Assembly: GCA_012934845.2 (NCBI GenBank)
Contig: WNNJ02002701.1
Coordinates: 61,741-125,740, forward strand
Length of the DNA: 64,000 nt
Direction of reading: 5' to 3'
DNA from: Pomphorhynchus laevis
Lineage: Eukaryota > Acanthocephala > Palaeacanthocephala > Echinorhynchida > Pomphorhynchidae
Part shown: positions 36,782-46,656 of the stretch, in pieces
Layout of the letters: the number at the start of each line of letters is the position of its first letter
Numbering within the stretch: the stretch's first letter is position 1
Made by a program: the position numbers and the translations under genes
Notes under the pieces: model-generated
Seen by the model: only the letters and a program-made list of their open reading frames with translations
Database searches by the model: none
What the model was told of the DNA's origin: nothing

Positions 36782-36967
36782 ATGTCTCGAAATCTGCGCA
36801 GTAGCGATCACGATCAGACATGTTCGCCGTCATCGACAGCTCCGACAGCGTCCGTTTCCATTACTGCCGCTGGCCGGCAACAGGCCTGTTGCATTTCCAG
36901 TCGTCGATCTGCCGTTCATCGTACGAAGCACACGGTATTCAAGAGTCGTCGATTTCGAGCTAAACAG
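36782..36967 (+). CDS. Unrecognised five-exon gene, exon 1 (residues 1-62)
   Basis: Starts MSRNLRSSDHDQTCSPSSTA and ends ...SRRFRAKQ, followed by the donor GTAATG at 36968. Base composition is near 50% GC, clearly richer than the surroundings. The exon is serine/threonine-rich first, then basic (HRTKHTVFKSRRFRAKQ), suggesting a nuclear protein. The donor leaves phase 0. I do not recognise the family. Together the five exons (36782-36967, 39317-39436, 39489-39539, 42718-42864, 42943-43038) give 199 residues with all introns in phase 0. Intron 1 is 2349 nt and contains a PLE-type terminus pair. Confidence 0.65.
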
Positions 36968-39316
36968 GTAATGCTAATCCCATTTAAATTGAATTTTAAA
37001 AATAGTTATCGAATTTTGAGTTATCATTATTAGTCCGCTTATCCGATCCAATCTTGTTCAAGATCGTAACTTCATTTAGTATTCAAAATTGTGCCAGATG
37101 GCTCCTTTGGACTTACAGCAGCAGTCAAGGCTTGCTGACTATTAACTGCTGTTTATGCATCCACCATCCAGCTTACGGGATTAGTAAATTACTCAATGTA
37201 AACAAGTTATCGTGAATAACAAGAATGACCCGATTTCGGAATATTCTCTCGAATTGGGATTGCCCTTCTACTAAATGACAATGAGGGCTGCCTTCTGGCC
37301 TTTGTTGTACGATAGATAAACAATCTAGGTATGTACGCCCAAATGCCTTCACTTAAATAAGTCAAATAAATGGGTGACCAGCTACTTAATGAGACGTTGA
37401 CTCGTACTTAAACGTTTAATTAGTTAAACTCGTTTTGCAAATACGTTTTTACTTCAGAGGATCAGCATGGCCGTGCAAACCTGCAACGCAGTTTCTATGC
37501 TGGGGACGACGGACAGAGACGCTGATAACTTTTAACTAATAACTTTATTTATATTTGTAAAAATAGTAAATAATAAAATTAAATAAATTTTTAATTTATT
37601 TTTTACATTTTTATTAATTTCAATTTGCTAAAACACGCAATTTTCAAAATAATTCTATCAAATTCGGGATTTCGTTTAAATAGTTGATAATGATCCATTA
37701 TTTATAAAGAATTATTATTGCTGGATCAAAAAAATAAGATTTTTTTTTTGAAATTTCGTTAACTTCTATTTGCATCTTCGGAAAATTACCTTAATTACTG
37801 AATTAATTTACTTCAGAAAAATATATTTTTTCGTAATTGTTTTTGGTATCTTTATCGTAATTTTCTGAAGAAGTTAGCGAAATATCAAATAAAATTTTCC
37901 TTGATCCAGCTCTAATAATTCTTAGTTTTTTTTTCTTTTTTAATTCTTTCGCAATATGTTAATTTACTTTTTTACATTTTTATTAATTTCAATTTGTTAA
38001 AATACGCAATTTCCAAGATAATTCTATCAAATTAGGAATTATTTAAAAATAACTCAACATTGATTAACTTTATGTTGATTTCAAATTGTTCCAAATAACT
38101 TTAATTTCCAAAATAATTTTGTGTCAACTTCTTAATTATTTTATTTTTTAATTCCTTCGAATATCTAATTTTTAACTTTATTTTTGACATTTTTATTAAT
38201 TTCAATTTGTAAAAAACTTTCGATTTCCAAGATATATCATTGTATCAAATTTCGAATTATTTCTCTTAATTTCGAAATATTGTATGCGAAAATAATTTTT
38301 ACATTTGCATTGTCTGTTCCTTATTCAGAAATATTATCTACCCTTTTTGTAGAAGATAATGTTTTTCTTCAGCTGAGTTTCGAAGTAGCTACCCTTATTT
38401 TTTGCCTGTGACGTGTTCATTCGTAACAACTTCATTTCGGTGTTTGCTTGCAAATACGATGCAACATCTTGCTATTGTTGTATGAATGTGATTTTTTCTT
38501 ACTTTCAGTTTTTACTTAAGACTTTGCAGTTCGTTCTTTGTAATTTGGACAAACATCGACAAAAATCGTTATCAAATTTCATCTTTTTAACATCTTTTTT
38601 CATATTTTTGTCACCGTAAAATACTAATTTAGCATTGGTATTTAAAAATATTGTTTGCTACGTAATTAAAATATTTCATTAGGGATCTGACTTTTAAAAC
38701 AACAAGATACATTTTTGTTCATATTTTTGAACAAAACAAATCTTGTCTTAGAAGTGCCTAAAATTATATTGATTCAACTTTTCTAAATGTATTTTATTGG
38801 TAATTCGTAGTTCGTTTTGATCGATCTAAATAATTATTGTTACTGTTTCCCTGAATCTTGTTGGTATTCAGTTTTTACTCAATTCATTATAAGAGTTCGT
38901 TGAAATACGTGCTCAGTTATCATAACTATACATTTTCATTGCGTTTGATTGTTGCGAATTGTTTCCGATTTCACATTAGTGTTTAACCGTCTTATATATT
39001 TAAACCCGTACACTTCCCTTAGGGGCAATTCAGCCCTCAGGGAAGATTTCCTTCCTTGTTTAAATAATTCTTTATCTCTTTTTTCAACTTTACGTTATAA
39101 GCAGACGATTGCGACTTTAAGTTTTTATACATTTGGTCAGCAATGTTAGTTGTGACCTGATTACTTCGAGACATCTATCTTGCTATACAGTTGAATAAGT
39201 ACTCGTATGCAACGCACGATTTTTAAATTCACTCAATGATTTATATTTAGTTAATTCTCAAAACGAAAAATATCAATTGTCAAAATTTTACCCTACGGAT
39301 TTCATGTATATTGTAG
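36968..39316 (+). other. Intron 1 of the five-exon gene
   Basis: Bounded by GTAATG and TTGTAG. It is AT-rich and holds the PLE terminus pair at 37677-37935. Chance ORFs at 38184-38619 show no motif. Confidence 0.55.
37677..37935. repeat. Head-to-head PLE-type termini with ~70-bp spacer
   Basis: The left terminus is minus-oriented (TAGTTGATAATGATCCATTA to GCATCTTCGGAAAATTAC, 37681-37789). The right one is plus-oriented (GTAATTTTCTGAAGA to TTGATCCAGCTCTAATAATT, about 37856-37922). The right copy has lost part of the hairpin between CTGAAGA and GTTAGCGAAAT. Same family as 15588 and 19545. Confidence 0.8.
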
Positions 39317-39436
39317 CTTGATGCCCCATCGACTGATATAGATGAAATAACTACAGATCTGAATCGCATTAAATTTAAAAAGCGGAACAAACGTGTAATT
39401 CGGGCTGATCGGAAACGACAACGACGTTTGATCAAG
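39317..39436 (+). CDS. Unrecognised five-exon gene, exon 2 (residues 63-102)
   Basis: Acceptor TTGTAG, donor GTCAGT. It encodes LDAPSTDIDEITTDLNRIKF followed by a strongly basic stretch, KKRNKRVIRADRKRQRRLIK, that could be a bipartite nuclear localisation signal or nucleic-acid-binding segment. The exon is exactly 40 codons in phase 0. It is separated from exon 3 by a 52-nt intron, near the minimum for animals. Confidence 0.7.
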
Positions 39437-39488
39437 GTCAGTGTTTAGTTGTATATTTCAATCTATAAATAAGCAGCAGTTATTATAG

Positions 39489-39539
39489 GAGTTAATACAT
39501 TCCGACGATACTGATGGTGTACATTCTGCAAGTATTGTG
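39489..39539 (+). CDS. Unrecognised five-exon gene, exon 3 (residues 103-119)
   Basis: Acceptor TTATAG, donor GTAAAT, 51 nt. It encodes ELIHSDDTDGVHSASIV, 17 codons in phase 0 at both ends. The short acidic/serine segment joins the basic exons 2 and 4. Confidence 0.6.
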
Positions 39540-42500
39540 GTAAATAAATCATTAACATGCTTTGTTCATCCATCATTATTTTTTGATTAATTTACATTTC
39601 TTATTTTTACCACTTTTTATTTTTTTATTTGTGACATTCAATCCATATCTATATATAAATCTGCTAATGACTGCGTTATTTCATCAGTGATGAACGGAGG
39701 AACAGTCATCACTTCTACATTTTTGTTAAATCCCTTCACTCAGTTTTGAATATTTATCCCCTTTAGTTTAAAATCTGGTTTAGTATTTTTATTATTTTTT
39801 ATTTTTTTTTGAATTTTTGAACACGAAATCAAATTAAACTATAAACATTCGATTACTCATGAAAGCAATGAACAGCTTTGCTTTTCCAACACCTCCGTCA
39901 ATAATAAGAACTAGTCGTACAACGCCGGTCAAAAGTGCATTATCTGATTGCATTGCTAAATTGAACCTCTGAATTGACCAATAATTATTCATCTTTGATC
40001 TCTGTCATTTTATGTTCGTCTTTTTGTGATCTCATCACCTTGCAATACTTCTAGATATCAAAACAACAATGCCTTTTGAGGAAAACGAGGCAGACTGTGG
40101 AGAATCGCAACATAATATTGTAAACCGGGGTAATTCTCGTGGTGGGTCGTTTAGAGGCAGAAATCGTAGAGGTGGACGAACACCTCGAGGCAACTTTCGT
40201 GGTGGTAGTGACGATCAACAATTGAATCGTTTTGACAATAACGAAAACCTTGCTGGTAACTTTCAGAATTTTAGAGGAATTCGCGGTTGTCGTAGATTCC
40301 AGCGTGGTAGAAATTGCGGTAATCGAAACATTGATAGCAATGACTCGAATTCTTCATATAATTCGGAGAGCGATGACAGAAGCTTAGGATCTAATAAAAT
40401 AAGCAATAGTGCAACTTAAGGGATTGATATGCTTAAGCATTTGTGGCTTTGGAGCAGCTGACCATCGATTTTTTGTGTGATTTATTTCAATTTTTGATTT
40501 GATAGGCTTTATTCTTCCCTCCGCATTTTTATAGTGAAATTTATATTCCGGTTTTTAAAAATGATCAAATCTTAAGAAATACTCTGTATTTTTTATTTTT
40601 GTTTTGCATTCTTCTATTGCTGTTATTCAACCCCAATGTTTAAGCATATCAATTAATCATCAGATGAGGAAGTAAGCATCACTGAGGATAATCCCATTGC
40701 CCAGGTTGACGAATCAAACAAAGTTGACTGTGATATTTTGTCTGTTGAGTCTTACGTAGAAAATGAAGATAAATCTGCTGATGAGAGCGACGAAGAAGAT
40801 CAAACACCTGTAGTAAAGCAAAAGTTGACTGCTAAACCAGAACAATCTAAACCTCCTAATTCAATCCTCAACAAAAGAAAATCAAGCGAGTCCTCTTCGA
40901 GTACGACTTTGCAGTCGAATAAGAAGGCCGACAAAGCAGCAAGTTCTCTTAATAAAATTAGCAAAACAAAAGAGAATGCATCCGATAGCAAAAAGAGGAG
41001 TTTCAGTGAGTCCAACACCGATAATGATAATGACGAAACAAGTAAGAATGACAAGAAGAAATCTAAGATCAAATATGGAGATGATAACTTGCCTGCTGAC
41101 GAGAAGCTTTTTCTGAAGAAAGTCGATGCTAAGGATCCAAAGAATACCGATCTATTCCCAAATGCCGTTGTAGTCCGTTATCTACCGATCACCTATACCG
41201 AAAAGCAATTTCGTGAACTCGCTCCCGATGCCGATTTGTTTGCTTATTTAGACTTCAAGAAAAATATGGTTTCTGTAATTATTAACTTTTCGAGTAATAG
41301 TGCAGCAAATGCTTTTATACAACGAATCGGCAAAAAGCAAATTGTTCCCAATACTGACGAAATAGTACACGCAGTAAAGTTCTTCTGTCAAACCGTTCCA
41401 AAAGTGCACCAAAATATAGATCCTTTGCGAATATTTGTTGGTAATATTGCTGTAGAGTCCAGTAAAGCATCGCTTGATTCTATTTTCCCTGAAAATAAAT
41501 CAGTAACACTTATCCGTAAAGCTAAAGGACCCGGATACAATCTTGCATTTGCTTTTATCGAATTCAATGATCCCGAGCCCGTAAAGAAGTATATAGCGAT
41601 GAGTCAAAAAATAAGCCTGGACGGAAAAGTACTTAATATTCGTGCTGCTTTTCATCGTGAGAATGTCAATAATAAAGGCATAGCCAATTAAATTGATAAT
41701 AATTTGTTCTCTGGTTAGAAGCTGTTTCTGAAGAAATTCGATGCTAAGAATCCAAAGAACATCGATTCTTAAATTTAATTTTTTTAAAATCATTAAATGA
41801 TAAAATATTAGCTAAATTATATTTTTAAATTCGCTTTTAAAGCTTATTTGTTCTGCAACAACAACTTTGTTTTTTGAATTTGTTCTTTTATCAGACAATA
41901 ATACCGATCAAATTTTTTTTTATATTTTTGTTTTTTTTTTTTTTTATATTTTGTTTATATGTTTTTATATTTTTATATTTTTAATATATTTTTTATAATT
42001 TTATTTTTATTACTGTTAGTTACAAAAATATATATTCTTTATATTTTTGTCGATGCTAACTTTTGTTATCATCAAAATAAAAATATTATTCAAGATTTAG
42101 ACACACGTGATACTGTTACTGACACCCGTGAATAGTAGCAAACAAGAAACAAACATATTTCATGGATTTAAGTGCGTGATGACCTCGACGAGCTTTTCGT
42201 ACTACATTCTTGATTGACGTCTTATGTATAAAACCTTTCAAGAAGATAATTACATCAAATACGGATTTCACTTTGAAAGTAAAATTCATGTTCTTTACAT
42301 CGCAATGAACGTTTTACAAAGCGAATTAAATATGCATTCTATTTCATTTTTAGTGAATTAATAGACTATTTCAAGTTCAAGCATTTGTTCCTGTTTGCTC
42401 ACTTTTGTTAAATATCTGATTTGGGAAGGTTTTTCTTAAACAATAATGTAACATACTCGCTTTTGAATAACGGCCTAGTTTGCAAGATGTAATTTTACCT

Positions 42501-42717
42501 AATGAGTTCATTTGCCAACTGTTATTGTTTTAACAATTACTGCTAGTGATTATATATCATAAGGTTTTAAATTTTCCATGTTTTATTTTGCTTAGTGTTG
42601 AATGAAATTAGATTTCTACTTTATAAAATTTTGTGAAGTACTTATTATAATTGGGTATTTGATTATAATAACGTCAATCTTCGCCTAACTAAAAGAATTT
42701 GACTTTTTTGTACTTAG
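39540..42717 (+). other. Intron 3 of the five-exon gene, hosting a nucleolin-like duplicate
   Basis: A 3178-nt interval between donor GTAAAT and acceptor TACTTAG. About 39830-41790 is a partial copy of the nucleolin-like gene found at 46000-48640. The remainder is AT-rich, with T-runs near 41910-42000. An additional small exon inside cannot be excluded. Confidence 0.55.
39835..41790 (+). pseudogene. Truncated duplicate of the nucleolin-like gene
   Basis: Homology to 46000-48640 begins upstream of the start codon (shared CACCTCCGTCAATAATAAG and ACGCCGGTCAAAAGTG blocks). It includes the RGG exon (40069-40419), some intron sequence and the RRM exon (40738-41691), so this is DNA-level duplication, not retrocopying. 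The RGG exon has lost most arginine-glycine repeats. Most of the first acidic region is deleted. RRM1 and RRM2 remain open and nearly identical to the parent, but the frame ends in AAFHRENVNNKGIAN, without RRM3 and the acidic tail. At 41718-41772 a stretch from the RRM1 entry is repeated. The long open RRM frame could still be translated if spliced; I think a pseudogene is likelier. Confidence 0.75.
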
Positions 42718-42864
42718 GAATCGACGACTAGTGAAAATCCAGCAAGTACAAGTCAAGATGACGCTCCAAAGAGGTATCGTCATCGTAATTCTGCTAAGCA
42801 AATAGCATCTCTGAACAGATCGATTAATAGATTGGGCTTCCAGTCGCCTGCAAAGCGTCGAAAG
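42718..42864 (+). CDS. Unrecognised five-exon gene, exon 4 (residues 120-168)
   Basis: Acceptor TACTTAG, donor GTAGTT, 147 nt or 49 codons in phase 0. Encodes ESTTSENPASTSQDDAPKRY, then RHRNSAKQIASLNRSINRLG and FQSPAKRRK. It is basic with SP/SQ sites, consistent with a regulated nuclear protein; that is inference. It joins exon 5 through a 78-nt intron. Confidence 0.7.
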
Positions 42865-42942
42865 GTAGTTCAATCGTCATGGTGTTTAATTATAATTATC
42901 TGTATGCTTTCAATCGGGCGTTTTTTCGTCGTCCGTTTTTAG

Positions 42943-43038
42943 CATTCGTTGACTAACAGTTATAAATTAAAGAAATCAAAATCACTGAAAGAGTTAGCTT
43001 TAACACTTCGTGGTTGTCAAGTTCAAAAGGTTGTGTAA
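42943..43038 (+). CDS. Unrecognised five-exon gene, exon 5 (residues 169-199) and stop
   Basis: The acceptor CCGTTTTTAG has a good pyrimidine tract. Encodes HSLTNSYKLKKSKSLKELAL, TLRGCQVQKVV, then TAA at 43036-43038. An AATAAA polyadenylation signal lies at 43113-43118, 75 bp after the stop, supporting this as the terminal exon. The GTTGTG after ...VQK could alternatively be read as a donor, but no downstream exon is seen. Confidence 0.6.
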   Translation, partial: HSLTNSYKLKKSKSLKELALTLRGCQVQKVV

Positions 43039-43112
43039 TCGATGTTTGATAATTAACGCTTCTATTTTCTTGATAATTTGGCCGCTATTTTTGTTGTTCA
43101 TGGGCTGTTCGC

Positions 43113-43118
43113 AATAAA
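43113..43118 (+). terminator. Polyadenylation signal AATAAA
   Basis: Canonical hexamer, 75 bp downstream of the five-exon gene's stop codon. Confidence 0.5.
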
Positions 43119-43604
43119 ATTGCAAGATATTGTCGTATCTGCTTTCAAATTATTGTTACATTTCATTATAATAAAATTCACGCAATTTACAGATAATGAT
43201 TTTATTTAATAGCCCTTATTTCATCCAAAATTTTAATTTTTGTTCATAATGCATTAATAATAAAAATCATTTTTAATAAATACTAATATTGAAGTAATAT
43301 TGTTTGCGAAAATATGGAATTTTAGAATTTCTTCGTGACAATTCGTGCTGCTTGTCTTATTAACCAGCAACTGTATGCAGCAATAGCTTTTAAAACATTC
43401 GTTTAAATATTAATGTCAATATTAATGCATAAATTGAATATACAATTAGCATAATGTAATTGCATAATGTAATTGCATTTATTTGCTAAATTATCAACAT
43501 GTTCAAATCAATTATCAACGTGTTCAAATGCAATTAGCATATAGTGAATTCTTTCTGCTTTAATCTATATACAGTATGTTTTTAATGTGGATTCATTGTA
43601 TGTG

Positions 43605-43653
43605 CTGTAACTGATGAGGCTTCTCAAAGCCGAAACGGTATGCCGTCTTGCAG
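43605..43653 (+). ncRNA. Type I hammerhead ribozyme, copy 1
   Basis: Stem I CTGTAA (43605-43610) with TTGCAG (43648-43653), containing one U-G wobble. Core CTGATGA (43611-43617). Stem II GGCTT (43618-43622), loop CTCA, AAGCC (43627-43631), with G10.1-C11.1 kept. GAA followed by stem III ACGG (43635-43638), loop TATG, CCGT (43643-43646). C17 is at 43647, giving a GUC cleavage site between 43647 and 43648. Every universally conserved hammerhead position is present. The open end is on stem I, hence type I; the short stem III suits the dimeric retrozyme and PLE class. Confidence 0.93.
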
Positions 43654-43953
43654 TGATGAAGCATGAAATTCTCTATATATAGAAAGAGGCAGATAGGTGT
43701 AATAGACAGTCCTGGTAAAATCACATCTCTAATTTATTTATCGATCTTCTGAAGATCCCAGGCTGCGGTAATTCCTTTCTTGTCTATTTTATTGATCAAT
43801 TAATGATCCCGCTGATGTCTATTACAGTGAAAAGAATTCACTGCATTGTATTGACTTCGAAAGCGAAAGTTACGTCATGCAGTTAGCATATAGTGAATTC
43901 TTTCTGCTTTAATCTATATATAGTATGTTTTTCATGTGTATTCATTGTATGTG

Positions 43954-44002
43954 CTGCAACTGATGAGGCTTCTCAAAGCCGAAACGGTATGCCGTCTTGC
44001 AG
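43954..44002 (+). ncRNA. Type I hammerhead ribozyme, copy 2
   Basis: Same architecture as copy 1, 349 bp downstream. Stem I CTGCAA (43954-43959) pairs perfectly with TTGCAG (43997-44002): the U-G wobble of copy 1 is a C-G pair here, a pairing-preserving change. Core CTGATGA (43960-43966), stem II GGCTT/AAGCC with loop CTCA, GAA, stem III ACGG/CCGT with loop TATG. Cleavage is predicted between 43996 and 43997. Confidence 0.93.
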
Positions 44003-44135
44003 TGATGAAGCATGAAATTCTCTAGATATAGAAAGAGGCAGATAGGTGTAATAGACACTCCTTGTTGAATCACATCTCTAATTTATTTATTGATCTTCTG
44101 AAATCCAAGGCGGCGGTGCTGTTTCCTTTCTTGTT

Positions 44136-45999
44136 TATATATATTTTAAATGGATGTATGCCTGCCCTATTAATTTGTGAGCGTGAAAGTCCATTTATTT
44201 TAATTCTTGTTGATGTAAAAATAATCAAGTGTCGTCTTAACCATTTGATCGTTTTAATTTTACAACTGATAATTTGCAATTTACAATTTGAGTTGTATAG
44301 TCGTCGAACTTTTATTTTACTTTCTTTTTTATCTAGCGTACTAAACTTTTCCACTTAATACAAACAAACTCATTTCGGTAACTATTTTTCTTCAAACATT
44401 TGTTTACTGGATAAAATCATACAATCAGTATGAAATTAAATTCATTATTTAAGTTCTCTTAAATTTAATAACTAAATTTCTAAATCATTTTATTTTTGAT
44501 TATCATTAACCAAAATAATACTTTTTGATCTAGAAGTTGCCTAATATTTATTTAGTGTATTTTACAAAGTATGTCTTTTGTGTATATAGTAAATGTTTTT
44601 TACTCCGTATTATGGTAGTATAATTTCAGTCCATGTTCGGAGTGAAATGTTATTTCACTCCGTACATGGTAGTATTTTAACCACAATGTTCTCAACATGG
44701 TGGTTTGATCACAAATGAATCAAAACATGTGGTCTCAACATGGTGGTTTAACCACCAAGTTGTTCTCAACATGACTTAGCCATATACCTCATCATATCCG
44801 TAATCCTCAAAATTATAATTTGCTCATTTTTTTTCGTTGACTAATTAGACAATCGTTATCTTTATCTGTTGCCTACCTTTATATTTATATAACATATAAA
44901 TATTTTATGTGGTAATGACACCCTATTGTTAGAATCACTTTACAACTAATATGGCAACATTAATCGGATATCAGTTCTTAAAGACACCTCTTTATTCAGT
45001 AAATGTGTTTTTAACAAAATTATGATCGAGTATATTCAATTTGTTCTTATGATTTTTGATTGTATAACATAAAATACAACTTGCATAGTTGTAATCTCCA
45101 TCTTGTGTTAGAGATTAAACTACCGTCCGTGATCATATCATGCTGATTTATATTTGCTGTAAGGCAAAATCGGCACGCAGGAACAAAAGTTTTATTGAAA
45201 CGTTTATCCCCAACAGCTTTAGTCTATTGTAGTAATCAGTTTAATTAACTTGTAATCAGTTTCTTTTGGTTTATTGTAATCAGTTTAATGGACTGAAGAA
45301 GCCCTTCTGAGTGAATAGTTTCGATAATAGCTTGGTTTCTGCATACCGTTTTTCCATATTTTTTATGGTTAGATCGTTGTTAAGGATCAGTAGTTAACGA
45401 TTCAACCATAGATTAACTTACCGGTTACTTGATATATATTAACAAACCCAGAAATTTCCTATTGATAAATCATTTTTATGACATAAAATATTAATATTTT
45501 TTTAAACAAATGATTTATAATAAAGCAAAATCAAGTTCACTTTTTACCTTTTAATGTTTTCAATAATGACCACTGTCTTTCGATTAATTTACAATACAAA
45601 GTGGCTATATTATTATAATTACAACAGGAATATCTGCACTCTGATTTTGATAAGAGTCGATCAAATTACAACGTACTCTGATTTTGATCATTAGTCTTAT
45701 ACTTTGCAAGGTTGTCTATCCGAATCCAAACATATCACCAACTTACTCTATACAAAAGTAAGGTGAATTCTCAATATTTAACATTTTTTATGAAACTTAG
45801 TCTGCATTTTTATTAAATGCACAACGTCAACATTTTTAATGTCAGCGTCGATCAAATTACAAAAATATAAAAACTTGATCAATTCACATCACTGACAATT
45901 CAAGGCTAACTTTATGATTTTTATTTTTTTGTTAATCTTGAATTTATCTTTTTAGCCGCTTTTTGTTGGTTGGATTTGTGATGATATCAATAGAGCGGA
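44136..45999. other. AT-rich intergenic DNA with hairpin repeats and a weak PLE-like motif
   Basis: A near-perfect 18-bp hairpin (CCATGTTCGGAGTGAAAT, loop GTT, its complement) lies at 44631-44669. It is followed by repeated CTCAACATGGTGGTTT phrases (44690-44780). Around 45221-45290 TTGTAATCAGTTT recurs three times before GGACTGAAGAAGCCCTTCTG (45291-45310), which resembles but does not complete the PLE hammerhead-like motif. No gene seen. Confidence 0.5.
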
Positions 46000-46269
46000 C
46001 GATATCAAATTAAACTATAAACATCCGATTACTCAGGAAAGCAATGCACAACCTTGTTGTTCTATCTCCTCATTATATTCACCTCCGTCAATAATAAGCA
46101 CTAGTCGAGCAACGCCGGTCAAAAGTGTATTATCTGATTGCATTGATTGTGATGCTAATAGCACACCTCGGAATTGTCCAAAAATTATTCTTCTTTAATC
46201 TTTGTCATTTAATTTTGTCATTTTGTGTTCTCATCATTTTACAATACTTCTAGATAGCACACAACAAAA
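46000..46269 (+). promoter_or_regulatory. Upstream region of the nucleolin-like gene, conserved in the duplicate
   Basis: About 270 bp upstream of the start codon is shared with 39835-40068 in the duplicate, with indels. Shared blocks are AAATTAAACTATAAACAT, CTCCGTCAATAATAAG and AACGCCGGTCAAAAGTG, plus CAATACTTCTAGATA just before the ATG. It probably contains promoter and 5' UTR; no TATA box or initiator was identified with confidence. Confidence 0.5.
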
Positions 46270-46656
46270 ATGGCATTTGGGGACAACGCTGCAGTACGTG
46301 GAGGATCGCGACACAATAGTGCAAACCGGGGAAATTCTCGTGGTGGGTCGTTTAGAGGCGGAAATCGCAGGGGTGGACGGTCACCTCGAGGCAACTTTCG
46401 TGGTGGCAGGGGCGGTCAACAAATGAATCGTTTTAACGATAACAACAGCTTTGATGGTAACCGGCGAAATTTTAGAGGTGGTCGTGGTGGTGGAAGATTC
46501 CGAGGTGGTAGAAACGGTGGCAATCGAAACTTTGATAACAATGACTCAAATTCTTCATTTAAACAGAAAAAGTTTTTCAACAAAGTCGGTGATGATCAGG
46601 CAGATAGCGATGACGAAAGCCTTGCATCTAAAGAATTAAACGATAGTGATATTTAA
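46270..46656 (+). CDS. Nucleolin-like protein, N-terminal RGG exon
   Basis: Starts MAFGDNAAVRGGSRHNSANR and carries about nine RGG/RGGR motifs (GGSFRGGNRRGGRSPRGNF, FRGGRGGGRFRGGRNGG) before an acidic end (DDQADSDDESLASKE). RGG boxes bind RNA and are arginine-methylation targets in nucleolar proteins. The frame meets a stop at 46654. The acidic end should splice to the exon starting at 47214, which needs a phase-1 donor; candidates are GATA|GTGATA near 46647 and GTCG|GTGATG near 46586, neither ideal. The stop near the end is also present in the duplicate, so an unspliced short RGG protein is another possibility. The order RGG first, RRMs later is the reverse of vertebrate nucleolin. Confidence 0.7.
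   Translation: MAFGDNAAVRGGSRHNSANRGNSRGGSFRGGNRRGGRSPRGNFRGGRGGQQMNRFNDNNSFDGNRRNFRGGRGGGRFRGGRNGGNRNFDNNDSNSSFKQKKFFNKVGDDQADSDDESLASKELNDSDI

Larger units (their letters stand above)
43529..44135 (+). mobile_element. Retrozyme-like dimer: two tandem 349-bp units with hammerhead ribozymes
   Basis: Unit 1 runs 43529-43877. Unit 2 begins at 43878 with the same TGCARTTAGCATATAGTGAA block and is recognisable to about 44135. The period is 349 bp at every landmark checked. Each unit holds one complete type I hammerhead ribozyme, so a transcript would be cut twice and release a 349-nt monomer (43648-43996). The monomer is rich in self-complementary blocks: AGTGAATTCTTT with AAAGAATTCACT (12 bp), and GTAATAGACA with TGTCTATTAC (10 bp). 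No ORF. This is the organisation described for metazoan retrozymes, thought to be mobilised by PLE reverse transcriptases. The two units differ at about one position in ten, so the copy is not brand new, yet both ribozyme cores are perfect. Confidence 0.88.

Noticed and set aside
43800-43830. Third hammerhead core (CGCTGATGTCTATTAC) in the retrozyme
   Set aside because: CTGATGT lacks A9, and no stem II or GAAA follows. The segment pairs instead with GTAATAGACA.
45291-45330. Another hammerhead-like motif (CTGAAGAAGCCCTTCTG)
   Set aside because: The second strand of stem II and the GAAA are not in register. The similarity is limited to the first ten bases.
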